Shown here one piece after another: positions 1 through 8,867 of a stretch of DNA of 64,000 nucleotides. Numbering within the stretch: position 1 is the first letter of the stretch; each line of letters starts with the position of its first letter. The DNA lies in contig NZ_CP067169.1 in the NCBI RefSeq assembly GCF_028553885.1, positions 1,197,501-1,261,500 of the forward strand. The letters are read 5' to 3'. Origin of the DNA: Paracoccus aestuarii. GTDB lineage: Bacteria > Pseudomonadota > Alphaproteobacteria > Rhodobacterales > Rhodobacteraceae. The notes beneath the pieces were generated by a model. It had not been told where the DNA came from, did not search any database, and was given only the letters and a program-made list of their open reading frames with translations. Position numbers and translations under genes: made by a program.

Positions 1-62
1 AAAGCGGGATCGTCCGGCTGGCGATGGGGATGGACGGAACGCACAAGGATACCGCCGCATGA
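1..62 (+). CDS. C-terminal end of an upstream gene, probably sugar ABC transporter ATPase (partial)
   Basis: An open frame enters from the left edge (first complete codon at base 3) and ends with TGA at 60-62, giving a 19-residue tail that ends MGMDGTHKDTAA. The stop overlaps the ATG of the following permease by an ATGA junction, the usual sign of translational coupling within an ABC transporter operon. Position directly before a RbsC-type permease and binding protein makes the ATP-binding subunit the obvious candidate. The visible residues carry no diagnostic motif, so the function is inferred from context only. Confidence 0.55.
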   Translation, partial: SGIVRLAMGMDGTHKDTAA

Positions 63-1063
63 GCAGCAGCAGCATGGCACGCAGCGCCCCGACCCGGCGC
101 CCCAAGGTCAACCTGGCCGTCATCGCGCCCATCGTGGCGCTGATCGCGCTGATCCTGATCGGCATGGCGCTGAACCCGAACTTCCTCAGCTATGCCAATA
201 TCACCAACGTGCTGGCCCGGTCGGCCTTCATCGGCATCATCGCCATCGGCATGACCTTCGTCATCACCGCGGGCGGGCTGGACCTGTCGGTGGGGTCGAT
301 GGCCGCCTTCGTGGCGGGGCTGATGATCCTGTCGATGAACGTTCTGGTCCAATCCATGGGGCCGGGCCTGCCGGTCATCATGGCGGGCATCGCCATCGCG
401 CTGGCCACAGGCCTTGCGGCGGGCTTCATCAACGGCATCCTGATCACCCGCGCGGGCATCGAGGCCTTCATCCTGACCTTGGGCACGATGGGCATCTATC
501 GCAGCCTGGTCACCTGGCTGGCCGACGGGGGCACACTGTCCCTAGGCTTCGAGATGCGCGAGCTGTACCGCCCGGTCTATTACGGCGGCATCATGGGGAT
601 CAGCTGGCCGATCATCGTCTTTGCCGTCCTGGCCATCCTGGGCGAGATCGTGATGCGCCACACCGCCTTCGGCCGCCATTGCGCCGCCATCGGATCGAAC
701 GAGAAGGTCGCCCGCTATTCCTCGGTCGCGGTGCTGCGGGTGCGGCTGATGACCTATGTCCTGCTGGGCGTTCTGGTCGGCATCGCGGTCGTCATGTATG
801 TCCCGCGCCTGGGTTCCGCATCCGCCACCACGGGCCTTCTGTGGGAGCTGGAGGCCATCGCCGCGGTCATCATCGGCGGCACGCTGCTGAAGGGCGGCTT
901 CGGCCGGGTCTGGGGCACGGTCGTGGGCGTGCTGATCCTGTCGCTGATCGGCAACCTGCTGAACCTGACCGACTTCGTCAGCCCCTATCTGAACGGGGCG
1001 ATCCAAGGCGTCGTCATCATCCTGGCCGTCGTCCTGCAACGCAACCCCGGCGCGGCCCGCTGA
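59..1063 (+). CDS. Sugar ABC transporter permease, RbsC family
   Basis: A 334-residue polytopic inner-membrane protein of the ribose/xylose/multiple-sugar permease family. After a short polar N-terminus (about residues 1-18) it has alternating hydrophobic segments to the C-terminus, with the family-typical motif around AGGLDLSVGSM (about 70-80) and the late motif EAIAAVIIGGTLLKGGFG (about 263-280). The start overlaps the preceding stop (ATGA), and the binding-protein gene follows after 27 bases with a strong GGAGG site. It would form the channel for a monosaccharide or oxidised sugar delivered by the next gene's product. Transport family is secure; substrate is unknown, but the downstream oxidoreductase and DUF1080 genes suggest a product of periplasmic glycoside breakdown. 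Confidence 0.9.
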   Translation: MSSSSMARSAPTRRPKVNLAVIAPIVALIALILIGMALNPNFLSYANITNVLARSAFIGIIAIGMTFVITAGGLDLSVGSMAAFVAGLMILSMNVLVQSMGPGLPVIMAGIAIALATGLAAGFINGILITRAGIEAFILTLGTMGIYRSLVTWLADGGTLSLGFEMRELYRPVYYGGIMGISWPIIVFAVLAILGEIVMRHTAFGRHCAAIGSNEKVARYSSVAVLRVRLMTYVLLGVLVGIAVVMYVPRLGSASATTGLLWELEAIAAVIIGGTLLKGGFGRVWGTVVGVLILSLIGNLLNLTDFVSPYLNGAIQGVVIILAVVLQRNPGAAR

Positions 1064-1090
1064 ATTTCACCACTGGGAGGAGCAACCACC

Positions 1091-2026
1091 ATGAGAAAGA
1101 TCCTGATCGCCACCACCGCCCTGATGGGCCTGACCGCCGCGCCCGCGCTGGCCCAGACCATCGGCGTGTCCATCCCCGCCGCCACCCATGGCTGGGCCGG
1201 CGCGCTGAACTTTCACGCCGAACGCACCGTCCAGCGCCTGCAGGAGGCCAATCCCGACCTGCAATTCGTGCTGACCACCACCTCGGATCCCGGCCAGCAG
1301 GTCTCCGACCTGGAGGACATGGTCGCCACCCGCGGCATCGACGCGCTGGTCGTGCTCCCCTTCGAATCCGAGCCGCTGACCGGCCCGATCCAGCGCATTG
1401 CCGAGAGCGGCGTCTGGGTCACGGTCGTGGACCGCGGCCTGGCGCAGGAGGGGATCGAGAACCTCTATGTCGCGGGCGACAATGACAGTTTCGGTCGCAC
1501 CGCGGGCCAATATTTCGCCGACACGCTGGAGGACGGTGCCAAGGTCGTCGTCATGCGCGGCATCGCCTCGACCGTCGACAACGAGCGCGTGGCGGGCTTC
1601 GAGGCCGCGCTGGAGGGGTCGGGGATCGAGGTCCTGGCCATGGACCACGGCAACTGGAACCGCGACACGGCCTTCAACCTGATGCAGGACTGGCTGTCGC
1701 GTTTCCCGGAAATCGACGCGGTCTGGGCGGCGGATGACGACATGGCCGTGGGCGCGCTGGCCGCCATCGACCAGGCGGGCCGCACCGACCAGATGTTCGT
1801 CGTCGGCGGCGCCGGCATGAAGGAGATGGTCCAGCGCATCCAGAACAACGACCCCACCGTGCCGGTGAACGTGACCTATCCGCCCTCGATGATCTCGACC
1901 GCGATCGAGATGACGGCGCTCGGGCTGACCTCGGGCGCGCCCATGTCGGGCGAATTCATCATCGCATCCGAGCTGATCACGCCGGAGAATGCCGAAAACT
2001 ACTATTTCGAGGACAGCCCCTATTGA
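1091..2026 (+). CDS. Periplasmic sugar-binding protein of the ABC transporter
   Basis: A 311-residue solute-binding protein of the ribose-binding (Peripla_BP_4) type. It starts with a clear Sec signal peptide (MRKILIATTALMGLTAAPALA, shown here to about residue 20, cleaved before QTIGVSIP). The mature protein opens with the usual 'IGVSIP...HGW' strand, and has the second-lobe segment VWAADDDMAVGALAAIDQAG (about 215-234), typical of periplasmic sugar binders. The start is set by GGGAGGAG at 1075-1082. It sits between the permease and the sugar-modifying enzymes. It captures the imported carbohydrate in the periplasm; exact ligand cannot be read from sequence. Confidence 0.88.
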   Translation: MRKILIATTALMGLTAAPALAQTIGVSIPAATHGWAGALNFHAERTVQRLQEANPDLQFVLTTTSDPGQQVSDLEDMVATRGIDALVVLPFESEPLTGPIQRIAESGVWVTVVDRGLAQEGIENLYVAGDNDSFGRTAGQYFADTLEDGAKVVVMRGIASTVDNERVAGFEAALEGSGIEVLAMDHGNWNRDTAFNLMQDWLSRFPEIDAVWAADDDMAVGALAAIDQAGRTDQMFVVGGAGMKEMVQRIQNNDPTVPVNVTYPPSMISTAIEMTALGLTSGAPMSGEFIIASELITPENAENYYFEDSPY

Positions 2027-2098
2027 TGACGACCGGCGGCGCGGAGCGATCCGCGCCGCCCCCGCGACCCCGGAGGAGGGGGTCGGTCCGCCCTGACT

Positions 2099-2112
2099 TG
2101 TAATCGGTTTCA
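2099..2112. promoter_or_regulatory. LacI-family-type operator
   Basis: TGTAATCGGTTTCA fits the general LacI/GalR-family pattern TGNAANCGNTTNCA, including the central CG. It lies 38 bases before the start of the following isomerase-like gene. Similar sites occur at 7231-7244 and 7252-7265, upstream of the other isomerase-like gene, implying one shared regulator that is not encoded in this window. Confidence 0.55.
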
Positions 2113-2149
2113 GTTCATCGACCGGGGCTTTCACGCAAGGGAGGAGAGA

Positions 2150-3040
<891 letters not shown>

Positions 3041-3073
3041 CAGCCACAAGCATCACCGGAAAGGATACGCCAG

Positions 3074-4762
3074 ATGGCAGAGAACATGCATTACGACGCG
3101 ATCGTCGTCGGATCGGGCATCAGCGGCGGTTGGGCCGCCAAGGAACTGACCGAGCGGGGCCTGAAGGTCCTGATGCTGGAACGCGGCCGCAACATCGAAC
3201 ACCTGGTCGATTACGAGAATGCCGAAAAGGAGGCCTGGGACTATCCCCATCGCGGCACCGCCACCGTCGAGATGAAGGAGAACCATCCCGTCCTGTCGCG
3301 CGACTATCCGCTGAACGAACAGACATTCGGGATGTGGGCCAACGAACAGGACAACCCCTATGTCGAGGCCAAGCGCTTCGACTGGTTCCGGGGCTATCAC
3401 GTGGGGGGGCGGTCGCTGCTCTGGGGGCGCCAGACCTATCGCCTGTCCGAGACGGATTTCACCGCCAATGAACGCGAAGGCGTGGCTGTGGACTGGCCGA
3501 TCCGCTATGCCGATATCGCGCCCTGGTACGACCATGTGGAACGGTTCGCGGGCATCGCCGGCACCCGCGAGGGGCTGGACATCCTGCCCGACGGGGAATT
3601 CCTGCCGCCCATCCCGCTGAACATCGTCGAAAAGGACGTGGCCGCCCGGCTGCGGAACGCCTTCGGCGGCAAGCGCTATCTGATCAATGCGCGGGTGGCC
3701 AACATCACCGAGGCGCGGCCCGAACAGAACCGCGTCGCCTGCCAGTATCGCAACAAATGCTGGCTGGGCTGCCCCTATGGCGCCTATTTCAGCACCCAAT
3801 CCGCGACCCTGCCCGCGGCGATGGCCACGGGCAACCTGACGCTGCGGCCCTTCTCGATCGTCAAGGAGGTGCTCTATGACCGCGATACCGGCAAGGCGCG
3901 CGGGGTCGAGATCATCGATGCCGAAACGAACATGACCTATGAATACACGGCGAATGTCATCTTCCTGAACGCCTCCAGCTTCAATTCGACCTGGGTGCTG
4001 ATGAATTCGGCGACGGATGTCTGGGAAGGGGGCCTGGGATCCTCCTCGGGCGAGCTGGGCCACAACGTCATGGACCACCATTTCCGCGTCGGCGCCGAGG
4101 GCCGGGTCGAGGGCTATGACGACAAGTATTATTTCGGCCGGCGCCCGGCGGGCTTCTACATCCCGCGCTTCCGCAATATCGACGGCGAGGAACGGTCCTA
4201 TACCCGCGGCTTCGGCTATCAGGGATCGGCCAGCCGCCAGGGCTGGCAGCGCGACATCGCCGAGCTGAACATCGGCGCCGACCTGAAAGAGGCCCTGTCG
4301 CGGCCCGGCGACTGGACCATCGGCATGACCGGCTTTGGCGAGATGTTGCCCTATCACGACAACCGCATTTCGCTGGACCGGGGCACGACGGATCGGTGGG
4401 GCCTGCCGGTCCTGTCAGTCAGCGTGGATCTGCGCGAGAACGAGATGCGCATGCGCGAGGACATGAAGCAGGACGCGGTCGAAATCCTGGAGGCCGCGGG
4501 CGTCGTCGACGTCAAGCCCGTGGACCGCGACTATGCCCCCGGCATGGGCATCCACGAGATGGGCACCGCGCGCATGGGCCTCGACCCCGAAACCTCGGTG
4601 CTGAACGCGCATAACCAGGTCTGGGACGCGCCCAATGTCTATGTGACGGACGGGGCCTGCATGACCTCGGCCAGCTGCGTGAACCCCTCGCTGACCTATA
4701 TGGCGCTGACCGCGCGGGCGGCCGACCATGCCGTGACCGCCCTGAAGAACGGAGACCTGTGA
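3074..4762 (+). CDS. GMC-family FAD oxidoreductase, probable glycoside 3-dehydrogenase catalytic subunit
   Basis: A 562-residue GMC oxidoreductase. The FAD-binding GSGISGG loop is at about 13-19, followed by the ERG nucleotide-binding strand end. The C-terminal GMC domain has H494 (in GIHEMGTARMG) and N537 (in CVNPSLTYMAL), the expected catalytic pair. C223, C229 and C233 form a C-x5-C-x3-CP pattern that, as I recall, binds a 3Fe-4S cluster in bacterial FAD-dependent glucose dehydrogenase. There is no signal peptide; the next gene encodes a Tat-targeted subunit-3 homologue, so co-export of a folded complex is likely. Stop and next start overlap as TGATG. Predicted role: oxidation of a sugar or glycoside in the periplasm, probably at C3. 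Confidence 0.85.
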   Translation: MAENMHYDAIVVGSGISGGWAAKELTERGLKVLMLERGRNIEHLVDYENAEKEAWDYPHRGTATVEMKENHPVLSRDYPLNEQTFGMWANEQDNPYVEAKRFDWFRGYHVGGRSLLWGRQTYRLSETDFTANEREGVAVDWPIRYADIAPWYDHVERFAGIAGTREGLDILPDGEFLPPIPLNIVEKDVAARLRNAFGGKRYLINARVANITEARPEQNRVACQYRNKCWLGCPYGAYFSTQSATLPAAMATGNLTLRPFSIVKEVLYDRDTGKARGVEIIDAETNMTYEYTANVIFLNASSFNSTWVLMNSATDVWEGGLGSSSGELGHNVMDHHFRVGAEGRVEGYDDKYYFGRRPAGFYIPRFRNIDGEERSYTRGFGYQGSASRQGWQRDIAELNIGADLKEALSRPGDWTIGMTGFGEMLPYHDNRISLDRGTTDRWGLPVLSVSVDLRENEMRMREDMKQDAVEILEAAGVVDVKPVDRDYAPGMGIHEMGTARMGLDPETSVLNAHNQVWDAPNVYVTDGACMTSASCVNPSLTYMALTARAADHAVTALKNGDL

Positions 4763-5406
4763 TGAACCGTCGTGACCTTCTGACGATGATCGCTGCCGTG
4801 ACCGGCACGGCGATGCTGGGCGCGGGCCGGGTGATGGCCTATGTCCCGACCGAGACGGGCCGGAACATCTTCACCCCCGAGGATGCGGCCTTCCTGGACG
4901 AGGTGGCCGAGACGATCATCCCCGCCACCGACACGCCCGGCGCCAAGGATGCCGAAGTGGGCGCCTTCATGACCCAGTTCGTCAGCGACTGCTATACCCC
5001 CGAGGAACAGGCCGCCTTCCGCGAGGGGATGGAGACCCTGAAATCCGAGTCGCAATCCCGCTTCGGCCAGGATTTCGAGGCGCTGGAGGGCGAGCAGCGG
5101 CGCGAGATGCTGCAGGAGGCGATGATCGCCGCCGCCGCCCGGGCCCGCGTCGTCGCCGAGGCGCGCGAGGAGATGCGCCGCCAGGCCGCCGACCAGCAGC
5201 CCGCCGCCGAACCCGCGGCCGAGGCCCAGGCCCAGACCGAACCCGACCTGCCGGCGCTGCACTGGTTCACGCCGATCCAGCAGCTGACGCTGTTCGGCTT
5301 CTTCACCTCGGAGGTCGGGGCCAACGAGGTCCTGCGCTACGAGCCGGTGCCGGGCGAATATATCGGCGATTTGGACTACGACGGCGGCCCGGCCTGGGCC
5401 ACCTGA
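4762..5406 (+). CDS. Gluconate 2-dehydrogenase subunit 3-like small subunit with Tat signal
   Basis: A 214-residue protein beginning MNRRDLLTMIAAVTGTAML, a twin-arginine signal peptide with cleavage near residue 30. I chose ATG 4762 over a GTG three bases earlier because it overlaps the GMC stop (TGATG) and is spaced from GGAGA at 4751-4755. The mature protein matches the subunit-3 family: FLDEVAETIIPATDTPGAKDAEV near the N-terminus of the domain and a C-terminal half ending in an aromatic/acidic tail. Residues about 130-165 form an Ala/Gln/Glu-rich linker. It should serve as the partner and export chaperone of the GMC subunit. No cytochrome c subunit, the usual third component, is encoded nearby. 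Confidence 0.85.
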   Translation: MNRRDLLTMIAAVTGTAMLGAGRVMAYVPTETGRNIFTPEDAAFLDEVAETIIPATDTPGAKDAEVGAFMTQFVSDCYTPEEQAAFREGMETLKSESQSRFGQDFEALEGEQRREMLQEAMIAAAARARVVAEAREEMRRQAADQQPAAEPAAEAQAQTEPDLPALHWFTPIQQLTLFGFFTSEVGANEVLRYEPVPGEYIGDLDYDGGPAWAT

Positions 5407-5459
5407 TCCCCGCGCGGCCCCGGATCGTCCGGGGCCGTCCCCCGATGAAAGGACAGCCG

Positions 5460-6209
5460 ATGAAGACGATGACCGCCCTGGCCGCGCTGACGGCGCTGGC
5501 CGCCCCCGCCATGGCCCAGGATGCCACCCCTGAGGAACGCCGCGCCCAATCCACCGTGACCGAGGTGCAGGGCCCCGAACCCCGCCTGGTCGAGGCGCCC
5601 GAGGGCCAGCCCCCGTCCGATGCGGTGGTGCTGTTCGACGGCCGCGATCTGGACGCGTGGGAATCCGTGAATGGCGGCCCCGCCGAATGGCATGTCGAGG
5701 ATGGCGCGATGCGCGTCGCCCGCGGCACCGGCGACATCCGCACGACCGAGAGCTTCTGCGACATGCAGCTGCATGTCGAATGGCGCTCGCCCCCGAATGA
5801 CGAGGGCCATGACGGCCAGGACCGCGGCAACAGCGGCATCTTCCTGCAGAGCCGCTACGAGGTGCAGGTGTTGGACAGCCATGACAACCCCACCTATGCG
5901 AACGGGCAGGCGGGGTCGATCTACAAGCAGCATCTGCCCTTGGTGAACGCCTCGCGCCCGCCCGGGGAATGGCAGAGCTATGACATCATCTTCCAGGCGC
6001 CGGTCTTTGCCGATGACGGGGCGCTGCGCCGCCCGGCCCATGTGACGGTGCTGCATAACGGGGTGGTGGTCCAGAACCACGCCCAGATCCAGGGGGCGAC
6101 GGAATGGATCGGCTATCCCAGCTACGAGGCGCATGACTGCGCGCCGATCCAGCTGCAGGATCACGATGCCGATGTCAGCTTCCGCAACATCTGGGTCCGC
6201 CCGATGTGA
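5460..6209 (+). CDS. DUF1080 protein, 3-keto-glycoside hydrolase/lyase type
   Basis: A 249-residue exported protein. Start 5460 is preferred over an in-frame ATG at 5445 because AAAGGA at 5448-5453 is well spaced from it and the signal peptide MKTMTALAALTALAAPAMAQ then begins cleanly. The domain opens with VVLFDGRDLDAWESVNGG, the family hallmark, followed by a lectin-like beta fold with GNSGIFLQSRYEVQVLDSHD and HNGVVVQNH. The family was long annotated as unknown and is now linked to hydrolysis or 1,2-elimination of 3-keto-glycosides. Placement directly after a GMC dehydrogenase and its small subunit fits this. Which reaction and substrate apply here is inference. Confidence 0.82.
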   Translation: MKTMTALAALTALAAPAMAQDATPEERRAQSTVTEVQGPEPRLVEAPEGQPPSDAVVLFDGRDLDAWESVNGGPAEWHVEDGAMRVARGTGDIRTTESFCDMQLHVEWRSPPNDEGHDGQDRGNSGIFLQSRYEVQVLDSHDNPTYANGQAGSIYKQHLPLVNASRPPGEWQSYDIIFQAPVFADDGALRRPAHVTVLHNGVVVQNHAQIQGATEWIGYPSYEAHDCAPIQLQDHDADVSFRNIWVRPM

Positions 6210-6230
6210 CAGGCGCCCCGCGCGCCGCAT

Positions 6231-6263
6231 GGCCCGTCCCGATCGTTCGGGGCGGGCCTTTTT
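6231..6263 (+). terminator. Rho-independent terminator of the sugar operon
   Basis: An inverted repeat GGCCCGTCCCGA / TTCGGGGCGGGCC (6231-6258) with a short loop is followed by TTTTT at 6259-6263, 22 bases after the DUF1080 stop. Confidence 0.85.
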
Positions 6264-6279
6264 CTGGGCGGGGCGCATG

Positions 6280-6308
6280 AAAAAGGGGCCGCGACGGATC
6301 GCGGCCCC
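6280..6308 (-). terminator. Rho-independent terminator of the leftward isomerase gene
   Basis: On the minus strand the stem GGGGCCGCGA/TCGCGGCCCC (6285-6308, 4-base loop) is followed by TTTTT (6280-6284). It lies 24 bases beyond the stop of the convergent gene. Confidence 0.82.
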
Positions 6309-6332
6309 AGTCAACCTGTCCGGCAGGGAGGG

Positions 6333-7184
6333 TCAGCGCGTGGCGCTGTCCGGCAGGTTTTCGGTCAGGAAGGTGGCCCCGGTCAGCACGACCTCGGCCG
6401 CGTCGATGGGCTGGTCATGTTCGATGATGTACCATTGCGCGCCGGCCTCCTCGGCGGCGGGCAGGATCGCGGCCCAGTCCAGCGTGCCTTGGCCCAGGGC
6501 CTTGAAGCCGCGTTCGTCGGGGGCCTCGCCCTCGGGGGCGTTGTCCTTGGCGTGGATCGCGAAGACGCGGCCGTCGAAGCGGGCCAGATACTCGACCGGA
6601 TCCAGGCCGCCGCGCGCGACCCAAGCCAGGTCCAGCTCGGCCAGGACGTCACCGCCCGCGGCCTCCATCATGATCTCCAGCGCGGTGCGGCCGTCGAATT
6701 CGACCATCTCGAAGGCGTGGTTGTGATAGGCGAGCACCATGTCCTCGGCGCGCAGCGTGTCGCTCAGCGCGGCCAGCTCCTCGCCAAGGGCGGTCCAGCC
6801 CGCCGCATCGGCGGGCCGGTCATCCTCGGCCAGGAAGGGCACGGTGATGACGTCATTGCCGATCGCCTTGTTGAAGTCGATCACCGCCTGCGGATCGGCG
6901 CGCAGATCGGCCAGCTGCGCATGGGTCGAGATCGCCTCCAGCCCGTATTGATCCAGCAGGGCCGACAGCTCCTCGGCGGTGACGCCTTGGGTGCCGACCG
7001 TCTCGACCGCGGTGACGCCCGCCGCCTGCACCGCGGCCATCTGTTCGTCCAGCGTGCCGTGATCGCGCAGCGTGTACATCTGCACCGCGATGGGCAGTTC
7101 CGCCGTGCGCGGGTCCTGCGCCATGGCGCCCGTGGCCAGCACCGCCGCCAGACCGCCCAGCAGGGCCGGATATGCGATAGTCAT
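6333..7184 (-). CDS. Exported TIM-barrel sugar isomerase/epimerase-like protein
   Basis: A 283-residue protein with a Sec signal peptide (hydrophobic segment to about residue 22, ending GAMAQ). The fold is the xylose-isomerase-like TIM barrel: VQMYTLRDHG at the first strand, YHNHAFEM (about 153-160), ELDLAWVARGG (about 187-197), HAKDNAPEG and IIEHDQP carry the likely metal and substrate ligands, similar to IolE-type proteins. A strong GAGGAGAT site precedes the start. It is transcribed convergently to the sugar operon and has its own promoter overlapped by two LacI-type operators, matching the site upstream of the other isomerase gene. It probably acts on an oxidised sugar in the periplasm; the substrate is unknown. 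Confidence 0.82.
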   Translation of the reverse strand: MTIAYPALLGGLAAVLATGAMAQDPRTAELPIAVQMYTLRDHGTLDEQMAAVQAAGVTAVETVGTQGVTAEELSALLDQYGLEAISTHAQLADLRADPQAVIDFNKAIGNDVITVPFLAEDDRPADAAGWTALGEELAALSDTLRAEDMVLAYHNHAFEMVEFDGRTALEIMMEAAGGDVLAELDLAWVARGGLDPVEYLARFDGRVFAIHAKDNAPEGEAPDERGFKALGQGTLDWAAILPAAEEAGAQWYIIEHDQPIDAAEVVLTGATFLTENLPDSATR

Positions 7185-7228
7185 CGTGATCTCCTCGGTT
7201 ATGCCCCGCTCCTCCGGGGGTTGCAGAA

Positions 7229-7257
7229 AATGTAATTGATTTCATTCCGACTGAAAA
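7229..7257 (-). promoter_or_regulatory. Predicted sigma70-type promoter of the leftward isomerase gene
   Basis: On the minus strand TTTTCA (7252-7257) and TACATT (7229-7234) are separated by exactly 17 bases. The -10 overlaps one LacI-type site and the -35 lies inside the other, so a bound repressor would block RNA polymerase. The predicted leader is about 38 bases. Confidence 0.5.
7231..7244. promoter_or_regulatory. LacI-family-type operator, proximal site
   Basis: TGTAATTGATTTCA fits TGNAAN-NG-NTTNCA, with central TG rather than CG. It overlaps the predicted -10 of the isomerase gene and shares 12 of 14 bases with the site at 2099-2112. Confidence 0.55.
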
Positions 7258-7265
7258 GGATTACA
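7252..7265. promoter_or_regulatory. LacI-family-type operator, distal site
   Basis: TGAAAAGGATTACA fits the same half-site pattern (TGNAA...TTNCA). Its start is 21 bases from that of the proximal site, two helical turns, placing both on the same DNA face over the -35. Confidence 0.5.
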
Positions 7266-7382
7266 TTCACGGCGGTCGGCGAATTTCCGCATGCCCGTGC
7301 GGGCCGGGCGCGGGGGTTGCGGTTGAACCCCGCGCCGTTTGCCCCTAGGCCCCCGTGAACCGATCCGCCCCCGAAGGACATC

Positions 7383-8867
7383 ATGGCCCATAACGACCTG
7401 GACGCCCGACATCTCGATACGCTGGACCGCGACCTGGGGCGGTTCTCGACGCTGGAAAACGCGACGGCCTATGCCTCGCGGCCGCTGGTCGCGCCGGGGA
7501 TCGCGCTGGTCTTCGTGCTGCTGGCGGGGCTGGGGGCGGCGCTGGCCTTCGGCCAGGCCAACAACACGATGATCGTCGTGGTGGCCGCGATCTTCGGGGC
7601 CTACATGGCGCTGAACATCGGCGCCAATGACGTGGCCAACAATATGGGCCCGGCGGTGGGGGCGAATGCGCTGACCATGGGCGGTGCGATCATTATCGCC
7701 GCCGTGTTCGAGACCGCGGGCGCGCTGATCGCGGGGGGCGACGTGGTGGGTACCATCTCGCGCGGGATCATCGACCCCGCGACCATCGGGGCCGAGGGCG
7801 TGTTTGTCTGGGCGATGATGGCCGCGCTGCTGGCCTCGGCGCTCTGGGTGAACCTGGCGACCTGGATCGGGGCGCCGGTCTCGACCACCCATTCGGTGGT
7901 GGGCGGCGTCATGGGCGCGGGGATCGCGGCGGCGGGGTTCGCGGCGGTGAACTGGCCCACGATGGGGATGATCGCGGCCAGTTGGGTCGTCTCGCCGCTG
8001 TTGGGCGGGCTGATCGCGGCGGGGTTTCTGTGGTTCATCAAGGCGCGCATCATCTATCGCGCCGACAAGATCGCGGCGGCCCGGGTCTGGGTGCCGGTGC
8101 TGATCGGGATCATGGCGGGGGCCTTCGCGGCCTATCTGGCGCTGAAGGGGCTGTCGCGGCTGATCTCGCTGTCCTTCGGGCAGGCGCTGCTGATCGGGCT
8201 GGGCCTGGGCCTGGCGATCTGGCTGGCGATGATCCCCGTGATCCGCCGCCAGTCGCAGGGGCTGGAGAACCGCAACAAGTCGCTCAAGGTGCTGTTCGGC
8301 ATCCCGCTGGTGATCTCGGCCGCGCTTTTGTCCTTTGCCCATGGGGCCAATGACGTGGCCAACGCGGTCGGCCCCTTGGCCGCGATCGTGCAGGCCTCGG
8401 CCACGGGCGGGATATCCGAGGCCGTGTCGATCCCCCTCTGGGTGATGCTGATCGGCGCCTTCGGGCTGTCCTTCGGGCTGTTCCTCTTCGGCCCAAAGCT
8501 GATCCGCATGGTCGGCAGCCAGATCACCAAGCTGAACCCGATGCGCGCCTATTGCGTGTCGCTCTCGGCGGCGCTGACGGTGATCCTGGCCAGCTGGCTG
8601 GGCCTGCCGGTCAGCTCGACCCATATCGCGGTGGGGGCGATCTTCGGGGTGGGGTTCTTCCGCGAATGGGACGCGGCGCGCCGGGCGCGGGCGGTGCAGG
8701 GCATGGCCCCCGAACGCCCCCGCACCGGCCCCGAGGAACGCCGTCGCCGCAAGCTGGTCCGCCGCTCGCATGTGCTGACGATCGCAGCGGCCTGGGTGGT
8801 GACGGTGCCCGCGGCGGCGGCCCTGTCGGCGGCGATCTTCCTGGGCCTGCGGACCTTGGGGGGCTAG
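7383..8867 (+). CDS. pit: PiT-family inorganic phosphate transporter
   Basis: A 494-residue inner-membrane permease for low-affinity phosphate (metal-phosphate) uptake. It has the two internal family repeats: GANDVANNMGPAVG near residue 80 and GANDVANAVGPLAA near residue 322, each at the head of a hydrophobic repeat domain, plus paired 'PVSTTHSVVGG' and 'PVSSTHIAVGA' motifs. A charged cytoplasmic loop (about 425-455) separates the last segments. AAGGA lies nine bases before the start. The stop overlaps by four bases with the stop of the convergent hydrolase gene. I see no phoU/DUF47 partner next to it and no obvious Pho box in the divergent region. Confidence 0.93.
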   Translation: MAHNDLDARHLDTLDRDLGRFSTLENATAYASRPLVAPGIALVFVLLAGLGAALAFGQANNTMIVVVAAIFGAYMALNIGANDVANNMGPAVGANALTMGGAIIIAAVFETAGALIAGGDVVGTISRGIIDPATIGAEGVFVWAMMAALLASALWVNLATWIGAPVSTTHSVVGGVMGAGIAAAGFAAVNWPTMGMIAASWVVSPLLGGLIAAGFLWFIKARIIYRADKIAAARVWVPVLIGIMAGAFAAYLALKGLSRLISLSFGQALLIGLGLGLAIWLAMIPVIRRQSQGLENRNKSLKVLFGIPLVISAALLSFAHGANDVANAVGPLAAIVQASATGGISEAVSIPLWVMLIGAFGLSFGLFLFGPKLIRMVGSQITKLNPMRAYCVSLSAALTVILASWLGLPVSSTHIAVGAIFGVGFFREWDAARRARAVQGMAPERPRTGPEERRRRKLVRRSHVLTIAAAWVVTVPAAAALSAAIFLGLRTLGG

